Source: Cohnella rhizosphaerae
GTDB taxonomy: Bacteria > Bacillota > Bacilli > Paenibacillales > Paenibacillaceae
Assembly (NCBI RefSeq): GCF_029525575.1
Contig: NZ_JAPDIA010000003.1
Span: 1,294,214 to 1,358,213, forward strand
Direction: 5' to 3'
DNA length: 64,000 nt
In this document: piece after piece, positions 1 through 8,973 of the stretch
How positions within the stretch are numbered: the first letter of the stretch is position 1
How the letters are laid out: the number at the start of each line of letters is the position of its first letter
The notes under the pieces: generated by a model
Seen by the model: the letters and a program-made list of their open reading frames with translations, nothing else
Databases searched by the model: none
Told to the model about the DNA's origin: nothing
Program-made: the position numbers and the translations under genes

Positions 1-415
1 CCCGCTCAGGAGCTCGTATTCGAACGCGGCCAAGGCGCCGCAGTCCTCCGGCTCGCCGCCGCCGCTCAAGGCGCGGTACGTATCCGACATGCCGCGCGAC
101 CACGCCCGCAGCGCGTCTTGTCCGGCAGGGGGGCGCGGCGCATACGGCGAACAATGCCATGGCGGCGATCAGCTCGAGAAGATCCCCGACGCGCTGCGAC
201 GAGGAGTCGAGGATCAGCACACCGTGCTTGGAGGCGATCCGCACGTAGCCTTCCAGCTCGAGTTGCTGCAGCGCGGCGCGAACCGGCGTACGGCTCATGT
301 CGAGCCGGCGCCCGAGCTGAACCTCCGAGGTGACCGAGCCCATCGGGCATTCTCCGGTTTCGATCATCTCCAGAATGCGGGCGTAAGCTTGTTGACGCAG
401 GGTCGGTTTGCCCAT
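1..415 (-). CDS. GntR-family transcriptional regulator, 3' part outside window, frameshifted
   Basis: DNA-binding repressor of the GntR family. The minus-strand start is ATG at 413-415, with an AGAAGGA-type ribosome site just upstream. The first 90 or so residues form a winged helix: AYARILEMIETGECP, then the recognition segment MSRTPVRAALQQLELEGYV, as in FadR/GntR proteins. The frame breaks at a G6 run (128-133, read as C6). Removing one base restores an alpha-helical continuation (QDALRAWSRGMSDTYRALSG) resembling the start of an FCD ligand domain, which runs off the window edge. It lies divergent from a second GntR gene; the 86-bp gap holds both promoters. Family call is firm; the ligand is unknown. 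Confidence 0.75.
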   Translation of the reverse strand, partial: MGKPTLRQQAYARILEMIETGECPMGSVTSEVQLGRRLDMSRTPVRAALQQLELEGYVRIASKHGVLILDSSSQRVGDLLELIAAMALFAVCAAPPCRTRRAAGVVARHVGYVPRLERRRRAGGLRRLGRVRIRAPER

Positions 416-501
416 ACGAAGTCCTTCTCTCTCGCTAGCTTCGATGAATGAAGTATGATAATCATAGAACAAGCGCAAGCGGAAAGGAAGGTCGAGAGAC
501 G

Positions 502-1137
502 ATGCCCGAGATCGGTACGACGTTAAGGGACGCGGCATTTCGGCAAATCAAGGAGCGAATCGTTCAGGGGGAATGGGGCGGCGGCACGTTTCTGTCGGAG
601 CGGCGGCTCAGCGAGACGCTGCAGATGAGCAAGACGCCGATTCGGTCGGCGCTCGACCGGCTGGAGATGATGGGGCTGGTGAAGCTGATGCCGAGCCAGG
701 GCTTCGTCGTGCAGGAGATTTCGCTCAAGAAGATCATGGACATCTACGAGCTGCGGCTGTCGCTCGAGACGTTCGCGGTCGGCAGGCTGACGGGTCGCAT
801 GGACCGGGCTTTTTTCGGCAGGCTGGACGAAAATCTGGACAAGCAGGCGGAGGCGGCGGAGCGCGAGGATATCGTCGGCTACGTCGAGCTGGACCGGCAG
901 TTCCACGAAGCGATCATCGCCGGGCTGGCCAACGAAGAATACGCGGACGCGATGTCGCGTATTCAGGACAAGTTTCTGATGGCCGTTCGCACGACGTTTT
1001 ACAAAAACAAGAGCCGGCTGTGGGGCAGTCTGGCGGAGCATCGCCGCATTCGGGACGCCCTGGCGGGCGACGACCCGTCGCTCAGCGAGCGGCTGATTCG
1101 CGACCACATCGAATTCGTGAAGCAGATTATGCTCTGA
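502..1137 (+). CDS. GntR-family regulator with FCD domain
   Basis: A 211-residue FadR-type repressor, probably controlling the sugar-acid operon that follows. I chose ATG 502 because GGAAAGGAAGG lies 10 bases upstream; the open frame extends further back but without a better start. The winged helix occupies about residues 8-75 (LSETLQMSKTPIRSALDRLE is the recognition helix region). The FCD effector domain follows, with the usual metal-ligand pattern: ELRLSLETFAV, then LDRQFHEAI (Asp and His) and LAEHRRIRDAL (His), ending in DHIEFVKQI. FCD proteins commonly bind carboxylic acids or sugar acids, which suits a neighbour encoding a sugar-acid dehydratase. The regulator's target is inferred from position only. 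Confidence 0.88.
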   Translation: MPEIGTTLRDAAFRQIKERIVQGEWGGGTFLSERRLSETLQMSKTPIRSALDRLEMMGLVKLMPSQGFVVQEISLKKIMDIYELRLSLETFAVGRLTGRMDRAFFGRLDENLDKQAEAAEREDIVGYVELDRQFHEAIIAGLANEEYADAMSRIQDKFLMAVRTTFYKNKSRLWGSLAEHRRIRDALAGDDPSLSERLIRDHIEFVKQIML

Positions 1138-1183
1138 TGTGATCGTGCTTTAATGCGCGAAACGTCGGATTCGCTGATGTATA

Positions 1184-1212
1184 CAAGTGAGACATCTTGA
1201 GCGTCTCACTTG
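1184..1212. promoter_or_regulatory. 10-bp perfect inverted repeat before the dehydratase operon
   Basis: CAAGTGAGAC (1184-1193) and GTCTCACTTG (1203-1212) are perfect inverted copies separated by 9 bases, lying between the GntR stop and the dehydratase start. There is no T-run after the second arm, so an operator for the preceding GntR protein is at least as likely as a terminator. Confidence 0.5.
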
Positions 1213-1258
1213 CCCATGCTACGTTTAACTCATCCTTTTCAGACGGAGGTTAAGCGGC

Positions 1259-2410
1259 ATGAAAATTACGGACGTGCGCACTTATATCGTGGGGAACCCG
1301 TGGAAAAACTGGCTGTTCGTGCAACTGGATACGGACGAGGGCTTGACGGGCCTTGGGGAAGGCACGCTGAACGGCCTGGCCAAAACGGTCGAAGCCGCGA
1401 TCCACGAGCTGAAGCATCTCGTGCTCGGCATGGATCCGTTCGATGTGGAGACGATCTCGCTCAAGCTGATCCGGGACGTCTATTCGGACGGCGGACAGGT
1501 GCAGGGCTCCGCGCTGGCGGCGATCGAGACCGCGTGCTGGGACATCATGGGCAAGGCGACCGGACAGCCGATCTACAAGCTGCTCGGAGGCAGATGCCAC
1601 GACAAGCTCCGCTGCTACGCGAACGGCTGGTATCGCGGCGGCAACGACGAGGAGAGCTTTTACAGCCAGGCGAAGGAAGTCGTCGAAAAGGGTTATACGG
1701 CGCTGAAGTTCGATCCGTTCGGCGCGGCCTGGCGGACCGTCGAACGGGCCGATTTTGCGAACGCCGTCCGCAACATCGCCGCCGTCCGACAGGCGGTCGG
1801 ACCGGACGTCGACATCCTGATCGAGGGGCACAACCGGTTCAGCGTGCATACCGCCCTTCAGTTCGCCGAAGCGATGGCGCCCTATAGCCCGACCTGGTTC
1901 GAAGCGCCGGTGCCGCCGTCCCGCGTCTCGTCGGTCGTCGAAGTGGCGAAGCGCAGCCCGGTACCGATCGCCTGCGGCGAAGACTACTACAACCGCGAGC
2001 AGTTCGCCGAGCTGTTGAAGCACGATGCCGTACACATTATTCAGCTTGAGCCGCAGTTCCTCGGCTTGACCGCCTCGAAACAGATCGCCGGCATGGTCCA
2101 CGCGCACAACGGCGTCACCGCGCCGCACAGCGCCCAGGGGCCGATCTGCTCGATCGTCTGCTCGCATCTCAACATGGCGACGCCGAACTTCTTCATTCAC
2201 GAGATTTTCGACGATTTCAACCATTCGTGGGCGCAGGATATTTTCACTCCGCCGTTCAAGGTCGTGAACGGGTACCTCCAGCCGCCGGAACGGCCGGGCC
2301 TCGGCGTCGAGTTCAATCTGGAGGAAGCGGCCAAGTATCCGTACGCGCCGGGTCACTGGCTGCCGCTGTTCAAGCAAGGCTGGGAGAAGCGGGAGCCGGT
2401 CGAATCGTGA
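1259..2410 (+). CDS. Mandelate racemase/muconate lactonizing enzyme family sugar-acid dehydratase
   Basis: Enolase-superfamily enzyme of 383 residues, expected to dehydrate an aldonic acid (galactonate, fuconate or rhamnonate type) to a 2-keto-3-deoxy acid in the cytoplasm. Start ATG 1259 follows GGAGG. An N-terminal capping domain precedes the barrel. Visible active-site elements are ALKFD near residue 147, LIEGHNRF near 187 (first metal acid plus a His), WFEAP near 212 (second metal acid), CGEDYY near 240 (third metal acid) and PHSAQGP near 289 (catalytic His). This His/acid pattern resembles D-galactonate dehydratase more than mandelate racemase itself. The next gene starts 13 bases downstream, so this is the first gene of a four-gene operon. 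The exact substrate cannot be read from sequence. Confidence 0.88.
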   Translation: MKITDVRTYIVGNPWKNWLFVQLDTDEGLTGLGEGTLNGLAKTVEAAIHELKHLVLGMDPFDVETISLKLIRDVYSDGGQVQGSALAAIETACWDIMGKATGQPIYKLLGGRCHDKLRCYANGWYRGGNDEESFYSQAKEVVEKGYTALKFDPFGAAWRTVERADFANAVRNIAAVRQAVGPDVDILIEGHNRFSVHTALQFAEAMAPYSPTWFEAPVPPSRVSSVVEVAKRSPVPIACGEDYYNREQFAELLKHDAVHIIQLEPQFLGLTASKQIAGMVHAHNGVTAPHSAQGPICSIVCSHLNMATPNFFIHEIFDDFNHSWAQDIFTPPFKVVNGYLQPPERPGLGVEFNLEEAAKYPYAPGHWLPLFKQGWEKREPVES

Positions 2411-2423
2411 GGAGGGAACAGGC

Positions 2424-3440
2424 ATGAAGGCGTTAGTCTATGAAGGACCGCGCACGATGAACGTGAGGGAAGTCCCGCTGCCGGCGCTGCAGCCGGACGA
2501 GGTGCTCGTGCGCGTGTCGCACGCGGGCATTTGCGGCTCCGAGCTGGGCGGGTATCTCGGGCACAATTCGCTGCGCAAGCCGCCGCTGATCATGGGGCAC
2601 GAGTTTGCGGGCACGATCGCGCAGGTCGGCGAGCGGGCGGCCGGCTTCCAGGTCGGCGATCGGGTGACGGCGAATCCGCTCGTCACCTGCGGCGAATGCC
2701 GGTATTGCCTGAACGGGGCGTCGCAGCTGTGCGGCGCGCGCAAGCTGCTCGGGGCGCACCGGCCGGGCGCGTTCGCGGAGTTCGCGGCGGTGCCGGCGCG
2801 GAACGTATACCGGCTGGACGACCATGTCTCGTTCGCGGAGGGCGCGCTGGCCGAGCCGTACGCGTGCGCGATCCACGTCTGCCGCCTGCTCGCGCTGGCG
2901 CCGACGGACCGGCTGCTTATCTATGGCGCGGGTCCGATCGGACTGTTCGCGCTTCAGGCGGCAGCCGCTTACGGCGTCCGCGATGCGGTCGTCGTCGATC
3001 TGAACGCGTCGCGGCTCGAGATCGCCCGCGAGCTCGGCGGCATCGCGGTGACGAGCCTGGACGACCTGCCGGGCGGGATCGGCGAAGGCTTCGACGCGGT
3101 CATCGACGCCGTCGGCGCGGAGGCGACGCGGCAGCGGAGCGCGGCTGCCGCGCGGCCGGGCGGGACGGTCGTCTTCACCGGCCTGCACGAAGCGGACAGC
3201 CGGCTGCCGGTGAACGACATGATCCGCGCCGAGATCGGCACGAAGGGCGCGTTCGCTTACTCGCGCGACGACTTCGAGACGGCGCTGCGCTGGATCGGGC
3301 AGGGGCGGATCAACCTGCTGCCCTGGACGGAGACGACTTCGCTTGCCGAAGGCGGCGCCGCCTTCGAGAAGCTGATCGGCGGGCCGGGCAAGATCGCGAA
3401 GATTTTTCTAACGATAGAACAGGAGGCGCAGCTTGGATGA
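2424..3440 (+). CDS. Zinc-dependent medium-chain alcohol/sugar dehydrogenase
   Basis: MDR-superfamily NAD(P)-dependent dehydrogenase of 338 residues, likely oxidising a sugar or polyol. Catalytic zinc ligands are suggested by AGICGSE (about residue 37) and MGHEFAG (about 59-60). The structural zinc site is TCGECRYCLNGASQLC, about residues 88-103. The nucleotide-binding Rossmann motif is GAGPIGL near 168. GGAGG lies just before ATG 2424. The stop codon overlaps the ATG of the next gene (ATGA), a sign of translational coupling. In this operon it may supply the first oxidation step (sugar to lactone) or act on a side substrate; that role is inference. Confidence 0.87.
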   Translation: MKALVYEGPRTMNVREVPLPALQPDEVLVRVSHAGICGSELGGYLGHNSLRKPPLIMGHEFAGTIAQVGERAAGFQVGDRVTANPLVTCGECRYCLNGASQLCGARKLLGAHRPGAFAEFAAVPARNVYRLDDHVSFAEGALAEPYACAIHVCRLLALAPTDRLLIYGAGPIGLFALQAAAAYGVRDAVVVDLNASRLEIARELGGIAVTSLDDLPGGIGEGFDAVIDAVGAEATRQRSAAAARPGGTVVFTGLHEADSRLPVNDMIRAEIGTKGAFAYSRDDFETALRWIGQGRINLLPWTETTSLAEGGAAFEKLIGGPGKIAKIFLTIEQEAQLG

Positions 3441-4279
3441 AGCTCGTGCAGTTTTACGACAGGCAGGATGAAGCGCGGAAGCTTCAGGTAGGCGTACTTA
3501 AGGGAGAAGACGAGGTCGTCGCTTTAAACGTGAAGGGGACGATGCGGGACGCCATTGAGGCGGGAGACGTGGAGGCATTGGCGCAAGGGGCCGCTTACCG
3601 GCTGTCCGACGTGAAGCTGCTGTCGCCGCTCACCGATCCGGAGAAGATCGTCTGCATCGGACTGAACTATCACGACCACGTGATCGAGTCCAACATGCAG
3701 GTGCCCAAGGTGCCGGTCCTGTTTCCCAAATACAACAACTGCCTGACGGGACACGAGGACGAGGTGGCCATACCGGTCGAAGTGACGCAGTGCGATTACG
3801 AGGCAGAGCTGGCGGTCGTTATCGGCAAGACGGCCAAGCGCGTACCGCTTGAATCGGCCATGGATTATGTGTTCGGCTACACGGTGCTGAACGATGTGAG
3901 CGCGCGGGATATCCAGCTGAACGAGCCCCAATGGACGCGCGGCAAGGCGATCGACGGCTTCGCGCCGACGGGGCCGTGGATCGTGACCGCCGACGAGATC
4001 GCGGATCCGGGCAAGCTCGGTATCTCGCTCAAGCTGAACGGCGCGACGATGCAGGACTCGAACACGAAGGAACTGATTTTCGACGTCCCTTATCTCGTTT
4101 CTTTTCTCTCGAACACGATGACGCTCCGGCCGGGAGACATCATCAGCACGGGGACGCCGCCGGGCGTCGGCATGGGGAAGAAGCCGCAGGTGTGGCTGAA
4201 GCCGGGCGACGTCGTCGAGGCGACGGTCGAAGGAATCGGCACGCTGCGCAATACGTTCGTATCCGAGCGAATCCGATGA
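3437..4279 (+). CDS. Fumarylacetoacetate hydrolase family protein
   Basis: A 280-residue FAH-fold hydrolase. Members cleave C-C bonds of diketo acids or hydrate/decarboxylate keto acids using a divalent metal. The N-terminal domain (about residues 1-65) is followed by the FAH core: CIGLNYHDHV near 75, CDYEAELAVVIG near 120 (metal-ligand Glu residues), NDVSARDIQ, RGKAIDGFAPTGPW, and STGTPPGVGMG near 238. ATG 3437 overlaps the previous stop by four bases. Beside a sugar-acid dehydratase and an SDR, the best-fitting role is hydrolysis of a 2,4-diketo-3-deoxy sugar acid to pyruvate plus lactate or glycolate, as in the non-phosphorylative L-fucose and L-rhamnose routes. Family firm; substrate inferred. 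Confidence 0.88.
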   Translation: MKLVQFYDRQDEARKLQVGVLKGEDEVVALNVKGTMRDAIEAGDVEALAQGAAYRLSDVKLLSPLTDPEKIVCIGLNYHDHVIESNMQVPKVPVLFPKYNNCLTGHEDEVAIPVEVTQCDYEAELAVVIGKTAKRVPLESAMDYVFGYTVLNDVSARDIQLNEPQWTRGKAIDGFAPTGPWIVTADEIADPGKLGISLKLNGATMQDSNTKELIFDVPYLVSFLSNTMTLRPGDIISTGTPPGVGMGKKPQVWLKPGDVVEATVEGIGTLRNTFVSERIR

Positions 4280-4295
4280 GCGAAGAGGTGCGGCG

Positions 4296-5063
4296 ATGAG
4301 TTGGGAAAATAAAGTCGTGATCGTCACCGGCGGCGGAGGCGGCATCGGCCGCGCGGTCGCGATGCGGTTCGCGGGCGCCGGCGCATCGGTCGTCGCGGTC
4401 GGCCGCACGCTGTCGAAGGTGCGGGACGTGGCCGACGAGATCGCGGCAGCGGGCGGACGCGCGGTCGCGATGGCCGCAGACGTCTCGTCCGAGGCGGACG
4501 TGACGCGGGTCATTCGCGACGCGCGGGACGCGTTCGGCCGGATCGACGTCATGGTCAACAACGCGGCGGTATGCCCGCAGGTCCGGCTGACCGATATGAG
4601 CCTGGACCAGTGGAACGGCGTCATTACGAACAATCTCACGTCGGTCTTCCTGTTCTGCCGGGGCGTCGTTCCGGTCATGCTGGAGCAGGGCGGCGGCGTC
4701 ATCGTCAACGTCAGCTCGGTTCATGCGCTCGCGACGCTGGACGGCTACTCCGCCTATGCGGCGTCGAAGGCGGGCATCGCCGGGCTCACGCGGGCGATCG
4801 CGCTCGACTTCGCGAAGCAGAACATCCGCGCCAACACGGTGCTGCCGGGCGCGGTGCGGACGCCGATGCTCGAGAGCAGCGTCAAAAATCTCGATACGCC
4901 GCGGGACGAGATCATGAAGCAGTGGGACGAGTCGCAGCCGATCGGCCGCGTCGGACAGCCGGAGGAGATCGCGTCCGTCGTCATGTTCGCGGCCAGTCCC
5001 GACAATTCGTTCATGACCGGCGCCACGCTGGTCGCCGACGGCGGCATGACGGTGGAGCTGTAG
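4296..5063 (+). CDS. Short-chain dehydrogenase/reductase
   Basis: Classical SDR of 255 residues. It has the cofactor motif TGGGGGIG near residue 11, the NNAA motif near 88, the catalytic Ser in NVSSVHA near 139, and Tyr/Lys in YAASK near 152. PGAVRTPM and the C-terminal VADGGMTVEL tail are typical. The start follows GAAGAGGTG, 16 bases after the FAH-family gene stops. It is the last gene of the operon and is followed by a clear terminator. With a dehydratase and a FAH hydrolase, the likely reaction is oxidation of 2-keto-3-deoxy-L-fuconate or rhamnonate at C4. No aldolase or kinase gene is seen in the operon. Confidence 0.88.
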   Translation: MSWENKVVIVTGGGGGIGRAVAMRFAGAGASVVAVGRTLSKVRDVADEIAAAGGRAVAMAADVSSEADVTRVIRDARDAFGRIDVMVNNAAVCPQVRLTDMSLDQWNGVITNNLTSVFLFCRGVVPVMLEQGGGVIVNVSSVHALATLDGYSAYAASKAGIAGLTRAIALDFAKQNIRANTVLPGAVRTPMLESSVKNLDTPRDEIMKQWDESQPIGRVGQPEEIASVVMFAASPDNSFMTGATLVADGGMTVEL

Positions 5064-5078
5064 TTGCGGACAACCAAG

Positions 5079-5127
5079 AGAGCTGTCTCTAAGGCCTTAA
5101 ATTGGCCGGGAGACGGCTCTTTTTTTT
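5079..5127 (+). terminator. Rho-independent terminator of the sugar-acid operon
   Basis: AGAGCTGTCTC (5079-5089) pairs with GAGACGGCTCT (5110-5120), with one G-U pair, and is followed by eight T residues. Confidence 0.85.
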
Positions 5128-5130
5128 ACC

Positions 5131-5425
5131 GGAATACGCCGCAGTCCCGACAAGTAACGCTGTACAGCGCCTCATGGGCCCGGAATGCGCCGCAGTCCCG
5201 ACCAGGTAACGCTGAACAGTGCCTCTTTGCCCGAAATACGCCGCAGTCCCGACAAGTAACGCTGTACAGCGCCTCTTGGCCCGTAATATGCCGCAGTACC
5301 GACCAGGTAACGCTGAACAGCGCCTCATCGGCCCGGAATGCGCCGCAGTCCCGACAAGTAACGCTGAACAGCGCCTCTTGGCCCGTAATATGCCGCAGTA
5401 CCGACCAGGTAACGATGACGTTAAG
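5131..5425. repeat. 51-bp tandem repeat array A, six units
   Basis: Six units spaced 50-52 bp (anchors CGCCGCAGT or TGCCGCAGT at 5137, 5188, 5239, 5289, 5341, 5391). Each unit holds the near-palindrome CGCTGTACAGCG or CGCTGAACAGCG and alternates between GACAAGTAACG and GACCAGGTAACG. Frames are open on both strands, but no start with a ribosome site is seen, so I read it as non-coding. It begins immediately after the operon terminator. Confidence 0.9.
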
Positions 5426-5427
5426 CG

Positions 5428-5566
5428 GCAAGGTAAGCGTGAGATGCAAATGAGGACTGCGGGACTAACCGAAGGCAAGCCGAGCGAAGATACCGGACAC
5501 AGATGCAATTGCGATCATTTCGGACTGGAGAGTCGTTATTTACCCAGATCCAGGCTAAAAAAGACG
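5428..5566 (+). repeat. Interspersed element, copy 1 (first block only)
   Basis: Shares long interrupted identity with 20612-20790 and 54285-54470. Common words include AAGGCAAGCCGA, GATACCGGAC, CAATTGCGATC and TTTCGGACTGGAG, followed by CGTTATT. Relative to copy 2 it lacks about 23 bases before CAATTGCGATC and ends where array B starts. Confidence 0.8.
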
Positions 5567-5567
5567 C

Positions 5568-6500
5568 AGCGCCACCCGTCCCGAGCGGATTTGTTCCAAC
5601 ATGGGACGACCGAGACGCAGCGACGCCCGTCCCGAGCGGACTTGTTCCTACATGGGACGACCGAGACGCAGCGCGACCCGGCCCGAGCGGATTTGTTCCT
5701 ACATGGGACTGCCGAGACGCAGCGACGCTTGGCCCGAGCGGATTTGTTCCTACATGGGACTGCCGAGACGTAGCGCCACCCGTCCCGAGCGAATTTGTTC
5801 CTACATGGGACGACCGAGACGCAGCGCCACCCGTCCCGAGCGGATTTGTTCCTACATGGGACTGCCGAGACGTAGCGCCACCCGTCTCGAGCGGATTTAT
5901 TCCTACATGGGACTACCGTGAAGCAGCGACGCCCGTCCCGAGCGGATTTGTTCCTACATGGGACTGCCGAGATGCAGCGCCACCCGTCCCGAGCGGATTT
6001 GTTCCTACATAGGACTGCCGTGAAGCAGCGCCACCCGTCCCGATCGGATTTGTTCCTACATAGGACTGCCGTGAAGCAGCGCCACCCGTCCCAAGTGGAT
6101 TTGTTCCTACATGGTACGACCGAGACGCGGCGCCACCCGGCTCGAGCGACCGAGACACAGCGACGCCCGTCCCGAGCGGATTTGTTCCTACATGGGACGA
6201 CCGAGACGCAGCGCCACCCGGAGCGAGCGGATTTGTTCCTACATGGGACGACCGAGACGCAGCGACGCCCGGAGCGAGCGGATTTGTTCCTACATAGGAC
6301 TGCCGTGAAGCAGCGCCACCCGTCCCGAGCGGATTTGTTCCTACATGGGACGACCGAGACGCAGCGCCACCCGTCCCGAACGGATTTGTTCCTACATAGG
6401 ACTACCGTGAAGCAGCGCCCCCCGGCTCGAGCGGATTTGTTCCTACATGGGACGACCGAGACGCAGCGACGCCCGGAGCGAGCGGATTTGTTCATGCCGG
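5568..6500. repeat. 51-bp tandem repeat array B, about 18 units
   Basis: The anchor CATGGGAC recurs at 5600, 5651, 5702, 5753, 5804, 5855, 5906 and onward, exactly 51 bases apart. One truncated unit lies near 6115-6165 and a degenerate last unit near 6494. The core is TTTGTTCCTACATGGGAC. Arms GGGACG and CGTCCC in each unit can pair. Because 51 is divisible by three, long spurious frames exist on both strands. No ribosome site or credible start was found for any of them. Confidence 0.92.
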
Positions 6501-6600
6501 CGTATGGGCGGTCAAGTCCAAATTTCGTAGATAAGTTCATGTCCGCGGCCCGTCGCTCCCTCCATAATGGGGCGAGGAAGATCGGAGGGAGTGGACGGCT

Positions 6601-8741
6601 TTGCTGCAAACTATCGAATGGAATGCGGAGCGTTACGTGATCGACGGCAAGCCCGCATTTCTCGTGTCTGGCGAGTTTCATTATTTTCGCGTGCCCCGGG
6701 AGGATTGGAGAGAGCGGCTGATCCGTCTCAAGGAAGCCGGCGGCAATTGCGCGGCCACTTATGTGCCGTGGATTTTGCACGAGCCGGAGGAAGGGGACAT
6801 CCGCTTCGGCGATACGCCAGAACGAGACCTGGAAGGCTTCCTGACGCTGTGCCGCGAGCTGGAGCTTCGCGTCATTGCGCGTCCGGGACCTTATCAATAT
6901 TCCGAAATGAAGTATTGCGGCTTGCCGGGATGGCTGTGCGAGGGCTACCCCGAACTGCTGGCGCGGAACATCGCGGGAGAGACGATGACGAAGGATTCCG
7001 TCTCTTATTTGCATCCGCTGTTTTTGAGCAAGGTACGGGCCTGGTACGAGGCGGTCTGTCCGATTCTGGCCCGCCATACGGTCAGCCGCGGCGGACCGAT
7101 CGCCTTCGTGCAGTTCGACAACGAGCTGACCGGCATACACGAATGGTTCGGCGGCTGGGATTATCACCCGGAGACGATGGGCTTCGGCCGGGAAGACGGC
7201 CGGTATCCGAGATTCCTCCGCGAACGCTACGGGGGAGGTCGGCGCGCTGAACGCGGCCTACGGCTCGCGGTTCGCCAGTCTGGCGGACGTGCGCCCGGCG
7301 GACGCCGCCTTGATCGGAACGTACGGGGACAGGCGCAGCGTGAAGGACTATCAGGACTTTTACTTCGGCAGCGTCGCCGAGTACGCGGTCACGCTCGCGG
7401 GCTGGATGCGGGAGGCGGGCATCGACTGCGACCTCGTGCACAATTCGGCGAATCCGGGCTCCAACGCCTATCACTACGAGACCGTTCGGGCGCTCGGAGC
7501 GGGCTTCGTGCTGGGCTCGGATCATTATTACAATCTGAACATGGACTGGAACGCGAACAACCCGACGCCCAAATACGCGCTCGGCGCGTTGCTGTCGCTC
7601 GAGAGCCTCCGCCATATGGGCTTTCCGCCGACGGTATACGAGCTGCCCGCGGGCAGCGCGGCGGACTGGCCGCCGATCCAGCCGGAGGACCTGAGCTGCT
7701 GCTACATGACCAACCTGGCGTTCGGCATGAAGGGTCTCAACTATTATGTATTTACCGGCGGGGCCAATCCGGCCGGCATCGGCGGCGACGGAGACGTATA
7801 CGACTATCGGGCGCCGATCGGCCCGGACGGCGAGATTCGCCCGCACTACGTCGCGCTGAAGGCATTCGGGGATTTTCTGAGGACGAACGGCTGGCTGGCG
7901 GAGGCGGATCGGGTCTGCGACTTCCGCCTGGGACTCGACCGCGAGCTGCCCCGCAGCAAATATTATGCGGCGGACCTGGAGGGCTTCGGCAGCGCGGACG
8001 CCTGGGCGTTCCTCTCCAAGGGGCTCGCGATCACGTCGCTATGCGCCTCTTATTCCCCCGGAACGCTCGATCTGAACACGGACGCCATGCTCGGGCGGAC
8101 CGACCTGCCGCTGCTCGTCGCATCCTCGGAGAACATGGCGGCGGACGTGCAGCGCCGTCTCGTCCGGTTCGTCGAGAACGGCGGGCGCCTGCTTCTGGCG
8201 CCGGTGCTGCCCGACAAGGACGAGTATTTCAATCCTTGTACGATCCTCGCGGATTTTCTCGAAGGAGCGTCGTGCGAGCGGCTTAAGGTATCGTATCCGG
8301 ACGTACAAGCCGGCCCCGCGGCTTCGATTCACGTCAACGGCGGCCTCTGGGCGGCCAAGGGCATGCCGGCGGGGGCGTCCCCGATCGCCGGGGGAGCGGG
8401 TCAGCGGCAGGACGGTCGGCTGGATAAAGCAATACGCGGGCGGCGGGCGCGTGCTTTGGCTCGGGCTGCAGTGGCGATTCGACAAGCACGTCCATCTGCG
8501 GATGCTGGACTTCGCGCTGCGGGAGCTGGGCTGCGAGCCGTCGGTCGTGCGCTGCGACAACCCGAACGTGTGGACGTCGCTGCGGACCGACGGGAAGCGC
8601 CGGATGCTGTTCGCGATGAATCTGTTCTCGTCCCCGGCGACGGCAGAGCTCAAGGTCAGGCGGGCGGACGGCTCGTACCTGGAGACGGGAAGCCACGCGC
8701 TGCGTCCGATGGAGGCGAAGGCGATCCCGATCGTCGACTAG
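6601..8741 (+). CDS. GH35-type beta-galactosidase, two homopolymer frameshifts
   Basis: Reconstructed 712-residue intracellular glycoside hydrolase, expected to release terminal beta-galactose. Start is TTG 6601, 10 bases after GGAGGGA; no signal peptide. The N-terminal barrel shows FLVSGEFHYFRVPREDW, GGNCAATYVPWILHEP, ARPGPYQYSEM and GGPIAFVQFDNEL, where the Glu after Asn is the expected acid/base, as in GH35. A later Glu (VYELPAGS) may be the nucleophile. Two breaks, at G5 7231-7235 and G5 8390-8394, are each cured by removing one G, giving continuous protein (RERYGEVGALNAAYG and IAGERVSGRTVGWIK). The C-terminal part includes a glutamine-amidotransferase-like fold region and a small beta domain. 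A YesN/YesM pair follows. GH35 versus a GH42 relative: GH35 preferred. Confidence 0.75.
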
Positions 8742-8973
8742 GCGCGCGCAGGTAGGAACCTCGCGAAGATCCCCGCGCGAGATGAGGCGGCGCGTGCGCG
8801 AAGGCCGGATGGCGGCAGCGGCGGCGAGATCGGACGAAGCGGAAGCGGGACGCCGGCAGGAGGTGCGGGGTGTTCTACAGAATACAACGTGGACAGCGTT
8901 TCCGCGCGTCCCGCCGGCCGTCCGGCCGCTGACGCATGCGGCCCGCCGCTGCTTCGATGAGAGAGGTGCACCT

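Noticed and set aside
1250..2425. Long minus-strand frames antisense to the dehydratase, kinase and GH2 genes (including 10982-13477 and 17277-19499)
   Set aside because: High GC at third codon positions leaves antisense frames open. They show no family motifs, and the plus-strand genes there are unmistakable.
2531..3436. N-terminal extension of the FAH-family gene through the dehydrogenase
   Set aside because: The extension is an out-of-frame translation rich in Arg, Gly and Ala. The true start ATG 3437 overlaps the preceding stop in the usual way.
5536..7167. A 543-residue minus-strand frame with Cys-containing 17-residue repeats
   Set aside because: It runs through array B and into the antisense of the GH35 gene. 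The 51-bp unit keeps all frames open on both strands, there is no ribosome site, and repeat peptides from arrays B, C and D are unrelated in sequence.
8742..8973. A gene in the gap between the GH35 gene and the response regulator
   Set aside because: Open frames there are extensions or antisense shadows. Only a GC-rich hairpin without a T-run (about 8761-8782) was seen.
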